A stretch of 64,000 nt of DNA from Bacillus sp. BGMRC 2118 (GCA_008364785.1 VTTJ01000002.1:496001-560000); one strand, 5' to 3'. Shown: positions 34,703 through 43,974, counted from the first letter of the stretch. Translations and numbers: made by a program. The notes: generated by a model from the sequence alone, not told the origin.

Positions 34703-35750
34703 AAATCTTCGAAATCGATTCTCGGAACAAAACATTGATGGACTACTTATTACGAGTAATTATAACCGTCGTTACATGACTGGGTTTACCGGTTCTTCTG
34801 GTGTCGCGATTATCTCTCAGGATAAAGCAGTGTTCATAACAGACTTCCGCTATACAGAACAAGCAGCTAAACAAATTGAAGGCTTTGAAATTATTCAGCA
34901 CAAAGCTTCCATTATTGAAGAGATAGCGAGCCAAGTTGAACGATTAGGTATTCAGAAGCTTGGATTTGAGGAAGAACATGTGCCTTTCAGTACTTACAGA
35001 CTATACCGAGGTGCTATTAAAGCAGAGTTAATTCCTGTATCTGGAGAAATTGAAAAGTTACGCTTGATTAAGACGGATTCGGAGATTAAGATATTAAAGG
35101 AAGCAGCGGAGATTGCAGACAATGCATTTCAGCACATCTTAACCTATATTCGTCCAGGAAAAACAGAACTTGAGGTTTCAAATGAGTTAGAATTTTTCAT
35201 GCGTAAACAAGGAGCAACTTCATCATCTTTTGATATTATCGTTGCATCTGGTTTCCGCTCAGCACTGCCTCATGGTGTTGCATCAGATAAGGTTATTGAA
35301 TCTGGTGATTTTGTAACACTCGATTTTGGAGCATACTATAAAGGATATGTTTCAGATATTACTCGAACTGTAGCAGTCGAAAATCCAAGTGATGAGTTAA
35401 AGAACATCTACAATGTTGTTCTTGAAGCACAGTTACGCGGAATGGCTGGTATTAAGCCAGGTATTACAGGTAAAGATGCGGATGCTTTAACTCGTGATTA
35501 TATCACAGAGAAAGGCTATGGAGAATATTTTGGACATTCAACTGGTCACGGTATCGGTTTAGAAGTTCATGAGGGACCAGGACTTTCTGTGAAGTCAGAT
35601 GTGACACTTGAAACTGGAATGGTTGTAACAGTGGAACCAGGTATTTATATTGCTGGTTTAGGCGGAGTTCGTATTGAGGATGACACAGTCATTACGAAAG
35701 ATGGCAATGAGTCACTAACTCACTCAAGCAAGGAACTTATTATTCTTTAA
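34689..35750 (+). CDS. yqhT: Xaa-Pro peptidase of the M24B family
   Basis: Two-domain cytosolic aminopeptidase or dipeptidase cutting next to proline. The 353 residues have a creatinase N-terminal domain (1-125) and a pita-bread domain with the full metal set: Asp in TLDFGAYYKGYVSDITRT (two), His in FGHSTGHGIGLEVHE, Glu in TVEPGIYI and Glu in GVRIEDDT. GGGGGAGGAAG precedes the ATG. Start lies within aroQ, and efp follows 54 bases after its stop. Confidence 0.94.
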   Translation: MNKIENLRNRFSEQNIDGLLITSNYNRRYMTGFTGSSGVAIISQDKAVFITDFRYTEQAAKQIEGFEIIQHKASIIEEIASQVERLGIQKLGFEEEHVPFSTYRLYRGAIKAELIPVSGEIEKLRLIKTDSEIKILKEAAEIADNAFQHILTYIRPGKTELEVSNELEFFMRKQGATSSSFDIIVASGFRSALPHGVASDKVIESGDFVTLDFGAYYKGYVSDITRTVAVENPSDELKNIYNVVLEAQLRGMAGIKPGITGKDADALTRDYITEKGYGEYFGHSTGHGIGLEVHEGPGLSVKSDVTLETGMVVTVEPGIYIAGLGGVRIEDDTVITKDGNESLTHSSKELIIL

Positions 35751-35804
35751 TCCATAACAGCTATAGGTTATCAATATTTTAATGTATCTAGGAGGATTTT
35801 TTTC

Positions 35805-36362
35805 ATGATTTCTGTTAACGATTTTCGAACAGGTTTAACAATTGAAGTAGACGGAGGAATCTGGCGCGTTCTTGATTTCCAACACGTAAAACCAGGTAAA
35901 GGTGCAGCATTCGTTCGTTCCAAGTTACGTAATCTTCGTACAGGGGCTATTCAAGAAAAAACATTCCGTGGTGGTGAAAAAGTAGCGAAAGCTCAAATTG
36001 AAAACCGCACAATGCAATACTTATATGCAAATGGTGATCAACACGTATTTATGGATACTCAATCTTATGAACAAACTGAATTACCAGCAAGTTCAATTGA
36101 GTATGAATTAAAGTTCTTAAAAGAAAACATGAATGTATCCATTCAAACATATAACCACGAAACAATTGGTGTAGAACTTCCAAACACTGTTGAATTAAAA
36201 GTGGTTGAAACAGAACCAGGAATTAAAGGTGATACAGCTTCTGGTGGTACGAAGCCGGCTATCTTAGAGACTGGATTATCTGTTCAAGTTCCGTTCTTTA
36301 TCAATGAAGGTGACGTTTTAATTGTCAATACAGAAGACGGTAAATACGTTTCACGTGCATAA
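35805..36362 (+). CDS. efp: Elongation factor P
   Basis: Relieves ribosome stalling at polyproline. The 185 residues cover the three beta-barrel domains. The loop that reaches the peptidyl-transferase centre is PGKGAAF, with Lys32 at the tip, the residue modified by 5-aminopentanol in B. subtilis. Signature [21 protein letters not shown] is present. AGGAGG 10-15 bases upstream. It ends in a strong terminator. Confidence 0.97.
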   Translation: MISVNDFRTGLTIEVDGGIWRVLDFQHVKPGKGAAFVRSKLRNLRTGAIQEKTFRGGEKVAKAQIENRTMQYLYANGDQHVFMDTQSYEQTELPASSIEYELKFLKENMNVSIQTYNHETIGVELPNTVELKVVETEPGIKGDTASGGTKPAILETGLSVQVPFFINEGDVLIVNTEDGKYVSRA

Positions 36363-36374
36363 TCTATAGCTAAT

Positions 36375-36415
36375 TAAAAAAGGCACTTTCCTACTTATAG
36401 GAAAGTGCCTTTTTA
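36375..36415 (+). terminator. Terminator after efp
   Basis: AAAAAAGGCACTTTCCTA / TAGGAAAGTGCCTTTTT stem with a short loop. Confidence 0.93.
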
Positions 36416-36504
36416 TGTGATGATATAGTAATTACTCCCCTATTCATAAAACGATAAACAACTTTTTCACCAATAAGAAGATGAGCTCCCACTCTTTTTT
36501 CTAA

Positions 36505-36690
36505 GGCTGTTTTCTTATAGATTGTTGCTTTCTCGTAAAAATGCCAAAAGCCTGTATTTTTACTTTAGTATCTACTTACTTCTATACATAAGATAGTTGC
36601 CCTTTTCTAATCCAACCTCAATTTGCTACTAAAACTGGTTGTACACATAGAAAAATTGTACATAAAGCAACAAAGCTTTAGAATAGAGCC
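36505..36690 (-). mobile_element. Miniature element, copy D (186 bp, inverted)
   Basis: On the minus strand it reads GGCTCTATTCTAAAGCTTTG... to ...CTATAAGAAAACAGCC and is roughly 85-90% identical by eye to copy A across its whole length. Flanks TTTTCTAA and TTTCCAAA agree at six of eight positions, which may be a decayed target duplication. It fills much of the 428-base gap between efp and yqhV. The remainder holds the efp terminator (left) and about 100 bases before yqhV (right). Confidence 0.85.
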
Positions 36691-36790
36691 TTTCCAAAAA
36701 CGTACCTTCAAAGCGAATTCCGATTCTAAACTCCCCTTGTACATGCATAGGTTGTATAAGTATAAAGTTTCAAAATGAGGAGAATCCACA

Positions 36791-37072
36791 ATGAAAAAAT
36801 GGCTTTCAGGTATTGAGACAACTGTATTATCGATGGCAGGTCTTCGATTTTTATCCGCATTTATTGAATTGATCGCTGCTATAACCATGCTCATGTTGAA
36901 TGATGTAAAGAAAGCTGTAGCTGTGAATGCTGCACTAGCAATGATTGGTCCCCTAATATTTATAGCTACTATGACAATTGGTCTGCTTAGTCTAACAGAT
37001 GAATTATCTTTTTCGAAGCTTATTTTTATTGCAATAGGTGTTGGGTTTATCTTAATTGGAATCTATAAATAA
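36791..37072 (+). CDS. yqhV: YqhV (DUF2619) small membrane protein
   Basis: The 93-residue protein has three membrane helices (FLSAFIELIAAITMLML, AALAMIGPLIFIATMTIGLLSL and LIFIAIGVGFILIGIYK). It is like YqhV, which in B. subtilis lies directly before spoIIIAA and has no firm function. AATGAGGAG is 10-16 bases upstream of the ATG. The spoIIIA operon starts 74 bases further on, with its own promoter candidate. Confidence 0.85.
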   Translation: MKKWLSGIETTVLSMAGLRFLSAFIELIAAITMLMLNDVKKAVAVNAALAMIGPLIFIATMTIGLLSLTDELSFSKLIFIAIGVGFILIGIYK

Positions 37073-37088
37073 CTAGCCTCTTAAGCAG

Positions 37089-37116
37089 TCATAATATGTC
37101 CAAACCAGCATATTAT
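37089..37116 (+). promoter_or_regulatory. Probable sigma-E promoter of the spoIIIA operon
   Basis: -35 TCATAAT (37089-37095), a 13-base spacer and -10 CATATTAT (37109-37116; consensus CATACAHT, six of eight). The spoIIIA operon is a sigma-E mother-cell operon in B. subtilis, so the match is expected. Confidence 0.55.
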
Positions 37117-37146
37117 TTAGAATAGTAGACTTTAGAGGTGAAAAAC

Positions 37147-38070
37147 GTGGAAGAAATCTTAGAACTGTTATCTAACAATATAAGAGAATTAATCGAAAAT
37201 TACCCTTCACATTTGGTAGAGAGAATGGAAGAAATTCGTATTCGATTGCATCAACCTCTGGAAGTAATTATTGGAGGTCAGCCTCATTATCCAACTATGC
37301 GTTCAACGATGTATGTCGTGACTGCGGAGGACGCCATTCACCTCTTGAATCGGTTAAGTCAATATTCAATCTATACATTAGAAGAAGAACTCAAAAGAGG
37401 TTATATTACGATCCAAGGTGGACACCGTGTTGGACTAGCTGGAAAAGTCATTACCGAAAAAGGTGAAGTAAAAGCGATTCGGGACGTTACATTTTTTAAT
37501 ATTCGAGTGGCCAAACAATGTATTGGTATCGCAAACCCATACTTGCCATTTATCACTGATTCACAAGAATGGGAGAATACCATCTTAATTGGACCCCCTC
37601 AATCAGGAAAAACAACATTGCTTCGTGATATTGCGCGGTTAGTAAGTTACGGTGTAAAAGATTTGGACATCCCTTCTTACAAAGTAGGGATTGTAGATGA
37701 AAGATCTGAAATTGCCGGATGTGTGAAGGGAGTTCCTCAGCATGATTTAGGCTGGCGAGTAGATATACTAGATAGTTGCCCAAAAGCAGAAGGAATGATG
37801 ATGCTGATCCGGTCCATGAGCCCAGAGGTCATTATTGTAGATGAGATTGGTAGCAAAGCTGATAGCGAAGCCATTATGGAGGCTATTAATGCTGGTGTGA
37901 AACTAATTGTAACAGCCCATGGTTATGATTGGTCTGATTTAGTAAAAAGGCCAAGCTTACATACTTTGATAGAACAAGGTGTCTTTTCAAAGTTTGTCAT
38001 TTTATCTAAAGAAAATGGACCGGGGACGTGCGTGAAGATTGTTGATTCAAAAGGTCTAAAGATTGGTTAG
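37147..38070 (+). CDS. spoIIIAA: Stage III sporulation protein AA, ATPase
   Basis: Cytosolic ATPase related to type II/IV secretion ATPases. It energises the SpoIIIA-SpoIIQ channel between mother cell and forespore. The 307 residues contain the R loop HRVGLAGKV, Walker A GPPQSGKTT (about 155-163), VDERSEIAG and Walker B VIIVDEIG. AGAGGTG at 37134-37140 puts the start at GTG 37147, matching the length known for B. subtilis; GTG 37138 lies inside the ribosome-binding site. First of eight genes. Confidence 0.95.
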   Translation: MEEILELLSNNIRELIENYPSHLVERMEEIRIRLHQPLEVIIGGQPHYPTMRSTMYVVTAEDAIHLLNRLSQYSIYTLEEELKRGYITIQGGHRVGLAGKVITEKGEVKAIRDVTFFNIRVAKQCIGIANPYLPFITDSQEWENTILIGPPQSGKTTLLRDIARLVSYGVKDLDIPSYKVGIVDERSEIAGCVKGVPQHDLGWRVDILDSCPKAEGMMMLIRSMSPEVIIVDEIGSKADSEAIMEAINAGVKLIVTAHGYDWSDLVKRPSLHTLIEQGVFSKFVILSKENGPGTCVKIVDSKGLKIG

Positions 38071-38085
38071 AATGGGGGAAATTCT

Positions 38086-38601
38086 ATGATGAAGCTACTC
38101 GGAGCTATCATTATATTAATTGTCACAACATGGACAGGTTTCGAAGCGGCCAAGCATTTAAGTGAACGACCGAGACAAATTAGGCAACTTAAGGTTGCCT
38201 TGCAGTCGCTAGAAGCTGAAATCATGTATGGGCACTTACCTTTATATGACGCATGCATGAATATATCGAAGCAAATGAAAAAACCACTATCATGGTTTTT
38301 TGAAGACTTTGCAAAACGATTGAAAAATGGCGAACAAAGTGCAAGAGAGGCATGGAATGCGAGCTTAGAAGATGTTAAGCGCTTCACCGCATTCAAAAAA
38401 GGTGAAATTGAAGTGCTTCAGCAATTTGGAGAAACACTAGGACAACATGACAGAATATCCCAGCAAAAGCATATTTTATTAACTTTAACACATTTAGAGC
38501 GTGAAGAACTCGATGCCCAGGACAAACAAACGAAATATGAAAAGATGATAAAAAGCTTGGGATTTTTATCAGGGTTACTATTAATAGTCCTGTTGATGTA
38601 A
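38086..38601 (+). CDS. spoIIIAB: Stage III sporulation protein AB
   Basis: The 171-residue protein has an N-terminal membrane helix (LLGAIIILIVTTWTGFEAA), a helical cytosolic domain with a GspF-like fold known for SpoIIIAB, and a C-terminal helix (LGFLSGLLLIVLLM). Typical SpoIIIAB words include LSERPRQIRQLKVALQSLE and GETLGQHDRISQQKHI. It follows spoIIIAA by 15 bases behind a GGGGGAAA site. Confidence 0.94.
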   Translation: MMKLLGAIIILIVTTWTGFEAAKHLSERPRQIRQLKVALQSLEAEIMYGHLPLYDACMNISKQMKKPLSWFFEDFAKRLKNGEQSAREAWNASLEDVKRFTAFKKGEIEVLQQFGETLGQHDRISQQKHILLTLTHLEREELDAQDKQTKYEKMIKSLGFLSGLLLIVLLM

Positions 38602-38622
38602 AGGTAGAAAGGAGTAAAGGAT

Positions 38623-38829
38623 ATGGAAATCGATGTTAGTACGATCTTTCAAATTGCTGGAGTTGGAATTGTAGTAGCCTTTCTTCATACCGTACTAAAG
38701 CAAATGGGTAAAGAGGATTATGCTCACTGGGTTACGTTAGTGGGCTTTGTCTATATTATTTTTCGAGTTGTGACCATTATGGATGACTTGTTTAAGAAAA
38801 TTAAGGCTGTTTTCCTCTTTCAAGGTTAG
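38623..38829 (+). CDS. spoIIIAC: Stage III sporulation protein AC
   Basis: A 68-residue protein with two membrane helices (IFQIAGVGIVVAFLHTVLK and WVTLVGFVYIIFRVVTIM). SpoIIIAC is a core inner-membrane channel component resembling flagellar export proteins. AAGGAGTAAAGG lies upstream. The end of the gene carries the AGGAGGG ribosome-binding site of spoIIIAD. Confidence 0.94.
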   Translation: MEIDVSTIFQIAGVGIVVAFLHTVLKQMGKEDYAHWVTLVGFVYIIFRVVTIMDDLFKKIKAVFLFQG

Positions 38830-38840
38830 GAGGGTTTGTT

Positions 38841-39230
38841 ATTCAAATCTTACAAATTGTCGGTATTGGATTAGTCGCAACATTTCTAGCTCTAATTGTG
38901 AAAGAACAAAAACCAACATTTGCATTTATGTTAGTAGTCTTTGTCGGGTGTAGTCTCTTTCTTTTCCTAATTGATCAAATACAAGAAATTATAGGCATGC
39001 TTGAGAGGATTGCTGTAAATGCAAATGTAAATCTGATGTATGTGGAGACCATATTAAAAATTATAGGAATTGCCTACATTGCTGAATTTGGAGCCCAAAT
39101 AACAAGAGATGCAGGACAAGGCTCGATAGCTTCGAAGATTGAACTAGCTGGGAAAATATTAATAATGGCGATGGCGATCCCCATTTTAACGGTGATTATT
39201 GAAACAATATTAGGTCTATTACCATCGTAA
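38841..39230 (+). CDS. spoIIIAD: Stage III sporulation protein AD, apparent ATT start
   Basis: Inner-membrane component of the SpoIIIA channel, four helices, 129 residues. From 38841 the sequence IQILQIVGIGLVATFLALIV aligns well with the known N-terminus of B. subtilis SpoIIIAD. The only normal start codon in frame, GTG 38898, would delete the first membrane helix and has no ribosome-binding site. AGGAGGG at 38828-38834 is spaced 6 bases from ATT 38841. ATG, GTG, TTG and CTG are all absent in frame between that site and 38898. I therefore call an ATT start, used rarely elsewhere (for example infC). A sequencing error is the alternative. Confidence 0.85.
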   Translation: MQILQIVGIGLVATFLALIVKEQKPTFAFMLVVFVGCSLFLFLIDQIQEIIGMLERIAVNANVNLMYVETILKIIGIAYIAEFGAQITRDAGQGSIASKIELAGKILIMAMAIPILTVIIETILGLLPS

Positions 39231-39251
39231 CAGTACCTAAGGGGTGATTGG

Positions 39252-40424
39252 ATGAAAATACGAATTTTAATAGGACTTATTATATTTTTTTTAGCAGCCT
39301 TAACTCCAGAAATAGTACAAGCCTCTTCATCCATCCAAGATAAAGTCATTGACGAACAGCTAGATCAATTAGGTATCGAAGAGATTCGAAAGTTTTGGGA
39401 CGAAATCGTACAAGATTACGGTGGCTATTTACCAGAAAGCCAGAAAGGTAGTTTTATAGATTTTGTAAAGGGAGAAAAGAAGTTCTCTACTGAAGAGTGG
39501 TTGAAAGGGATTATGAAGTTCCTATTTCATGAACTAATAGCCAACGGAAAATTATTAGGAACATTAATTATGTTAACGATTTTCTCGATGGTGCTCCAAT
39601 CTCTTCAAAATGCATTTGAACAAAGTACAGTCAGCAAAGTAGCATACGCCTTAATTTACATGGTGCTTATTATCATCGCATTGAATAGCTTCCGAATCGC
39701 AATTGCTTATACAGAAGAGGCAATTTCAACGATGATCAGCTTTATTATAGCGTTAATTCCTTTACTTTTAGCTTTAATATCAGTTTCAGGAGGAATCATA
39801 TCAGCTGCTTTCTTCCATCCAATTATTATTTTTTTAATGAATACAAGTGGTTTACTGATTCAATATGTTGTTTTACCACTACTATTTCTTGCGGCACTAC
39901 TCAGTATCGTCAGTACACTTTCCGACCACTATAAAGTTACACAACTGGCAGATTTACTTAGGAAAACCGCGATTGCCCTTCTTGGAATTTTTTTAACAAT
40001 TTTTTTAGGGGTAATTTCTGTACAAGGTGCATCTAGTGCAGTAGCGGATGGAATTACGATTCGAACTGCTAAATTCATTACAGGAAATTTTATACCAGTT
40101 GTCGGAAGAATGTTTACCGATGCAACCGATACGGTCCTGAGTGCATCAGCATTATTGAAAAATACGGTAGGGATTGTCGGGGTGGTCATTCTCTTACTTA
40201 TTGCAGCTTTTCCTGCGATCAAGGTGTTGTCACTCGCATTAATCTTTAAATTTGCAGCCGCCATTTTGCAACCTTTAGGTGGGGGTCCTGTCATTAAATG
40301 CCTGGATATCATAGGAAAAAGTGTTATTTATATTTTTGCAGCACTAGCAATCGTTTCATTAATGTTTTTTCTAAGTTTAACAGTCATCATTGCTGCTGGT
40401 AATATCACATTAATGATGAGGTGA
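39252..40424 (+). CDS. spoIIIAE: Stage III sporulation protein AE
   Basis: A 390-residue membrane protein of the SpoIIIA channel with an N-terminal signal-like helix (ILIGLIIFFLAALTPEIVQA), an extracytoplasmic stretch to about residue 95, and then around seven membrane helices. LISVSGGIISAAFFHPIIIFL and FIPVVGRMFTDATDTVL are typical SpoIIIAE words. AAGGGGTG precedes the ATG. Followed 12 bases later by spoIIIAF. Confidence 0.95.
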   Translation: MKIRILIGLIIFFLAALTPEIVQASSSIQDKVIDEQLDQLGIEEIRKFWDEIVQDYGGYLPESQKGSFIDFVKGEKKFSTEEWLKGIMKFLFHELIANGKLLGTLIMLTIFSMVLQSLQNAFEQSTVSKVAYALIYMVLIIIALNSFRIAIAYTEEAISTMISFIIALIPLLLALISVSGGIISAAFFHPIIIFLMNTSGLLIQYVVLPLLFLAALLSIVSTLSDHYKVTQLADLLRKTAIALLGIFLTIFLGVISVQGASSAVADGITIRTAKFITGNFIPVVGRMFTDATDTVLSASALLKNTVGIVGVVILLLIAAFPAIKVLSLALIFKFAAAILQPLGGGPVIKCLDIIGKSVIYIFAALAIVSLMFFLSLTVIIAAGNITLMMR

Positions 40425-40436
40425 GGGTGAGACTAT

Positions 40437-41066
40437 ATGGAATTTTTAACAGGCTGGGTTGCCAATATCATTCTATTTATTTTACTAGCTACCATTTTGG
40501 ACATGCTGTTACCAAACTCGAATCTTCAAAGATACGTCAAAATGGTAGTTGGTTTACTTTTACTAGTCATTATCTTAAATCCGATTCTAAGTTTATTTCA
40601 TTATGATGTAGAGGAAATCATTAGTGCAGCAGCACCTTTCGCCTCGTCAGAAGAAAAAAATATAGAAAATTTAATAGAAATGAAGAAAAAAGAAATACAA
40701 GCCTCATCTCGTGCATATATTTTAGAACAAACGGCTGTCCAAATGAAAGAAGAGGTAGAGGAAGAGGTGAAGAACAAGTTTAATCTTGAGGTTTCACACT
40801 TATCTATTGATGTTGATGAAAAGATTGATGTTTCATCAAGTGATTCAACTGAGCACTTCTCCGTGCACGTTCAGCTGGTAGAAAAAAACGAAGCAAAGGA
40901 TGAGGCTGTCCCGGCTATCGCAGAGGTGAAAATTGATACAACTTCTCCAATCAAGAAAAAAACAATACAAGCAGACGAGAAGAAAATCATTTCTTACCTG
41001 GCGAGTGAATGGGAACTAAACACGGATCAAATCATTGTTGCAATGGAAGGGGGGAGAGCAAATTAG
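40437..41066 (+). CDS. spoIIIAF: Stage III sporulation protein AF
   Basis: The 209-residue protein has two N-terminal membrane helices (IILFILLATILDMLLP and MVVGLLLLVIILNPILSLF) and a C-terminal ring-building-motif domain of SpoIIIAF type. LEQTAVQMKEEVEEEVKNKF is the helix before the domain. The stop codon is directly followed by the spoIIIAG start. Confidence 0.93.
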   Translation: MEFLTGWVANIILFILLATILDMLLPNSNLQRYVKMVVGLLLLVIILNPILSLFHYDVEEIISAAAPFASSEEKNIENLIEMKKKEIQASSRAYILEQTAVQMKEEVEEEVKNKFNLEVSHLSIDVDEKIDVSSSDSTEHFSVHVQLVEKNEAKDEAVPAIAEVKIDTTSPIKKKTIQADEKKIISYLASEWELNTDQIIVAMEGGRAN

Positions 41067-41744
41067 ATGGATAAAAAAAAGAATGATTTCTTTCATTGGT
41101 TACAGTCCCTATTAAAGCCATCTAGTGAAAAAGAAGAAACAGGTAAAAAGCTAACAAAATACCATTACGCTGTTGTGATTTTCGTAATTGGTGTCGCCTT
41201 TATGTTAGTGAGTAACATCTTTTCCAATTCTTCTTCATCTACCCAAAAGGAAGAGTTAGCCGTTTTTAGTCAACAAAAGGCAGAAGATGAACCAGCCTTC
41301 GGTCAAAAAAGTGATGAATTAACGGACCAGCTTCAGGAAGCGGAGGATTACTATGAAAATCAACTAAAGGAAATCCTCCAATCAGCAATGGGAATTGATG
41401 AAGTTGAAATAATGGTTAATTTAGACGCCACAGAATCTAAGGTATATGAAAAAAATACCACTACCCAAACCCAGATTACAGATGAAATCGATCGGGAGGG
41501 GGGGAAAAGAAACGTAGAAGATACTTCAAAGGACGAGCAACTTGTCATTACTCGAAATGGTGATACAGAAACACCAGTTATCATCAAGACAAAAAAAGCT
41601 GAAGTTCGAGGAGTATTGGTTGTGGCAGCTGGTGCAGAAAACATAAAAGTAAAAACCTCAGTAGTTGAAGCTGTAACAAGAGTATTGGATGTTCCAACTC
41701 ACCGTGTATCCGTATTACCTAAGAAAAAACCTAAGGGGGAATAA
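41067..41744 (+). CDS. spoIIIAG: Stage III sporulation protein AG
   Basis: Ring-forming channel protein. Its 225 residues have a cytosolic N-terminus, one membrane helix (YHYAVVIFVIGVAFMLVSN, about 32-50) and an intermembrane-space ring-building-motif domain (about 85-225) with TKKAEVRGVLVVAAGAENIK. GGGGGGAGAG lies upstream. It assembles with SpoIIIAH and SpoIIQ. Confidence 0.94.
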   Translation: MDKKKNDFFHWLQSLLKPSSEKEETGKKLTKYHYAVVIFVIGVAFMLVSNIFSNSSSSTQKEELAVFSQQKAEDEPAFGQKSDELTDQLQEAEDYYENQLKEILQSAMGIDEVEIMVNLDATESKVYEKNTTTQTQITDEIDREGGKRNVEDTSKDEQLVITRNGDTETPVIIKTKKAEVRGVLVVAAGAENIKVKTSVVEAVTRVLDVPTHRVSVLPKKKPKGE

Positions 41745-41747
41745 TAA

Positions 41748-42338
41748 ATGTTATTAAAAAAGCAAACGGTATGGTTATTAACAATGTTAAGTCTAGTGGT
41801 TGTATTATCAGTGTATTATGTAACATCTCCTGAGAACAAAACTGACAATCTAGCATTTGTGGAAAATGATAAGGAAACAACAGCAAAAGAAACAAAAGCA
41901 GAAGAAGCGAAAACTGAAGAGGCTAAAGCAACTGAATCAGGTGTTGAGGAAGCTGAAGATGGAACTGTAATCTCTAGCATTCAAAGTGACGAACTATTCG
42001 CAACCCTACGTTTAGAAATGGATGAGCAACGCAGTAAGTTAATTGAGCAACTTCAAACAACAATGGCTGCAACAGATATTTCTGCAGAAGAAAAGAGCAA
42101 AGCTTATGATCAAATGATTGAAGTTCAAGCTGCTTCTTCAAAGGAACGAGTATTAGAAACTCTAATTCTTGCAGAATCAAAAGAGTATAAGGACGTTTTG
42201 GTTAGAGCAGATGGAGAAAAAGTAAAGATTGTTGTTAGATCTGAAAAGCATTCTGCAAAAGAAGCAAACAAGATCATTCAATTAGTTAGGGAAGAATTAG
42301 GTGCGAAGCAAGTGGCAGTTGAGTTCTCTAAGAAATAA
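41748..42338 (+). CDS. spoIIIAH: Stage III sporulation protein AH
   Basis: Mother-cell partner of forespore SpoIIQ. The 196 residues have one membrane helix (LLTMLSLVVVLSVYYVTS), a low-complexity Lys/Glu/Ala/Thr linker (about 35-70), and a YscJ/FliF-like ring domain (about 75-196) ending QVAVEFSKK. AAGGGGGAATAA gives the ribosome-binding site. Last gene of the operon, followed by a terminator. Confidence 0.95.
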   Translation: MLLKKQTVWLLTMLSLVVVLSVYYVTSPENKTDNLAFVENDKETTAKETKAEEAKTEEAKATESGVEEAEDGTVISSIQSDELFATLRLEMDEQRSKLIEQLQTTMAATDISAEEKSKAYDQMIEVQAASSKERVLETLILAESKEYKDVLVRADGEKVKIVVRSEKHSAKEANKIIQLVREELGAKQVAVEFSKK

Positions 42339-42341
42339 CAT

Positions 42342-42372
42342 AAAAAGAAGTGGGGGATTCCCACTTCTTTTT
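42342..42372. terminator. Bidirectional terminator between spoIIIAH and the chemotaxis receptor gene
   Basis: AAAAAGAAGTGGG / CCCACTTCTTTTT stem with a loop of about 4 bases. A run on the left, T run on the right. Confidence 0.92.
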
Positions 42373-43864
42373 ATTCTTCTTCCTTATAAAGTTGTAAAAG
42401 CTGGTGAATGGCGTTATCAGTATTCGCTATGGAAGTAACTAAATTCATCTGACTTTTCGTTTGTATGTGTACACCACTTGATAGTTCTTGCAATGTTGCA
42501 CTTGCTTCTTGTAATACGGAAGCAAAGTCATTAACTGCTTCTCCAATTGTATGAGATGAATGATGAATGGTTTCAGTTAATGTATTGTACTGTTCAATGT
42601 GATCCTTCAATTCTACAACTGAATTGCGGATATGACGAAATGCGGTGCTCGTCGATTCTACAGCCTTTACATGATCGTTTAGCTGATAAGATGTATCTTC
42701 TATTTCCATTTTTGTTTGCTTGGTTTGGATAAAAACCTCCTCTAAGTTTTTCGATATGTGCGAAGCTGAAGAACCTGCTAGTTCTGCCAGTTTTCTAACC
42801 TCTTCGGCTACTACCGAAAATCCCTTGCCGGCATCACCAGCTCTTGCAGCTTCAATAGAGGCGTTTAACGCAAGAAGGTTCGTTTGAGTAGCAATATCCT
42901 GTATAGATTTAGAGAAACTTGCTGTCTCGTTAACTTTTACAGTGAGTTCGTTTATCTTTGTAACTGTACCTAGCATACGTTCGTGAAAAGAGGTCATTTT
43001 TTCTAATAGGGTAGTGACTCGTTCTTCACCTTCTTCGGAAATTTTACTTGTTCCTTCTGAATGCTTTTTTAAATGATCCACTGCAACAACTAATTGATGA
43101 ATCATTTGATTTGTATTTTTTAAGGTAGACTGTATGTCCTGAACTGTTTCATTTTTTGCGTTCATCGCAGAAGCCATTTCATCTAAATTAGATGACATAT
43201 TTATGGAAGCAAGCTGACTTTGTTCGCTTTCTTCTCTCACGTTTTTTACGTTATTTGATAAGATTGCAGTGTTTTCTTGTAATATGTTCTTTCTCTTCAT
43301 ATTTTCTGAAACCATTTGTGCTGCATTTTCTTGAGCCCAGATAATATTCTGTGATAAAAGGCTGGATAGTCGTAGTTGAAAGAATAAAAGAATAGAAACT
43401 AATGCATAGATTAAGAAAATAGTGCCATAGTTTTTCGTTTCTAACGGTAGCTGTGATGAGAATAATGCACTATAAACAATTAATATCGTCAGTCCGAGGC
43501 TGGTACCGTATAGGAGGATACCTGCATTCATATATAAAGCGGAAACGGCAATGACAAAAAATACGATGACAAAGGCAGAAGGAGAAACACTAGTTGCCAT
43601 TATAGTGTATAAAACGATAGCCACTAAAGACACCGCAAGGTAAGGGATGAATCTAGTTGCCTTTTTGGTATAATGTAATAAGGCAACAAGAAGAACGCCG
43701 AATCCGCCGCCTAGCAATATAGATAAAATAATCATAAGCTCCTTTTGTAATACAACATCAACAAGTGTTGCGAGAAGTACAGAAACGAAAGTTGCCTTTA
43801 CAATTAAACCATTTTTCCTGTGTAGGTCCTCTTCAAATAATGTTCGAACAGAATACGTTTCCAA
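42371..43864 (-). CDS. Methyl-accepting chemotaxis-type transducer
   Basis: Chemoreceptor of 497 residues. About six membrane segments (residues 20-180) replace the usual periplasmic sensor. No HAMP pattern is apparent, and a long coiled-coil signalling domain follows (about 190-497). The hairpin tip that binds CheA and CheW is clear: [20 protein letters not shown] and [18 protein letters not shown] start with AAGGGGG at 6-base spacing. It lies between spoIIIAH and accB, where B. subtilis has no gene. The sensed signal is unknown; such 6-TM receptors may sense membrane or cytosolic cues. Confidence 0.9.
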   Translation of the reverse strand: METYSVRTLFEEDLHRKNGLIVKATFVSVLLATLVDVVLQKELMIILSILLGGGFGVLLVALLHYTKKATRFIPYLAVSLVAIVLYTIMATSVSPSAFVIVFFVIAVSALYMNAGILLYGTSLGLTILIVYSALFSSQLPLETKNYGTIFLIYALVSILLFFQLRLSSLLSQNIIWAQENAAQMVSENMKRKNILQENTAILSNNVKNVREESEQSQLASINMSSNLDEMASAMNAKNETVQDIQSTLKNTNQMIHQLVVAVDHLKKHSEGTSKISEEGEERVTTLLEKMTSFHERMLGTVTKINELTVKVNETASFSKSIQDIATQTNLLALNASIEAARAGDAGKGFSVVAEEVRKLAELAGSSASHISKNLEEVFIQTKQTKMEIEDTSYQLNDHVKAVESTSTAFRHIRNSVVELKDHIEQYNTLTETIHHSSHTIGEAVNDFASVLQEASATLQELSSGVHIQTKSQMNLVTSIANTDNAIHQLLQLYKEEE

Positions 43865-43974
43865 TGAAATCCCCCTTTGGTTACAAGCAATCTACTCATT
43901 AATGATGATGAACTTTAATAGTAGAAGTGATTTTGAACAATCCTAAAAAATTCAAGCATAACAATAAATAATTA

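Noticed and set aside
38836..38900. Frameshift or programmed shift at the start of spoIIIAD
   Set aside because: The frame is intact from the ribosome-binding site onward; only the start codon is unusual, so a shift is not needed.
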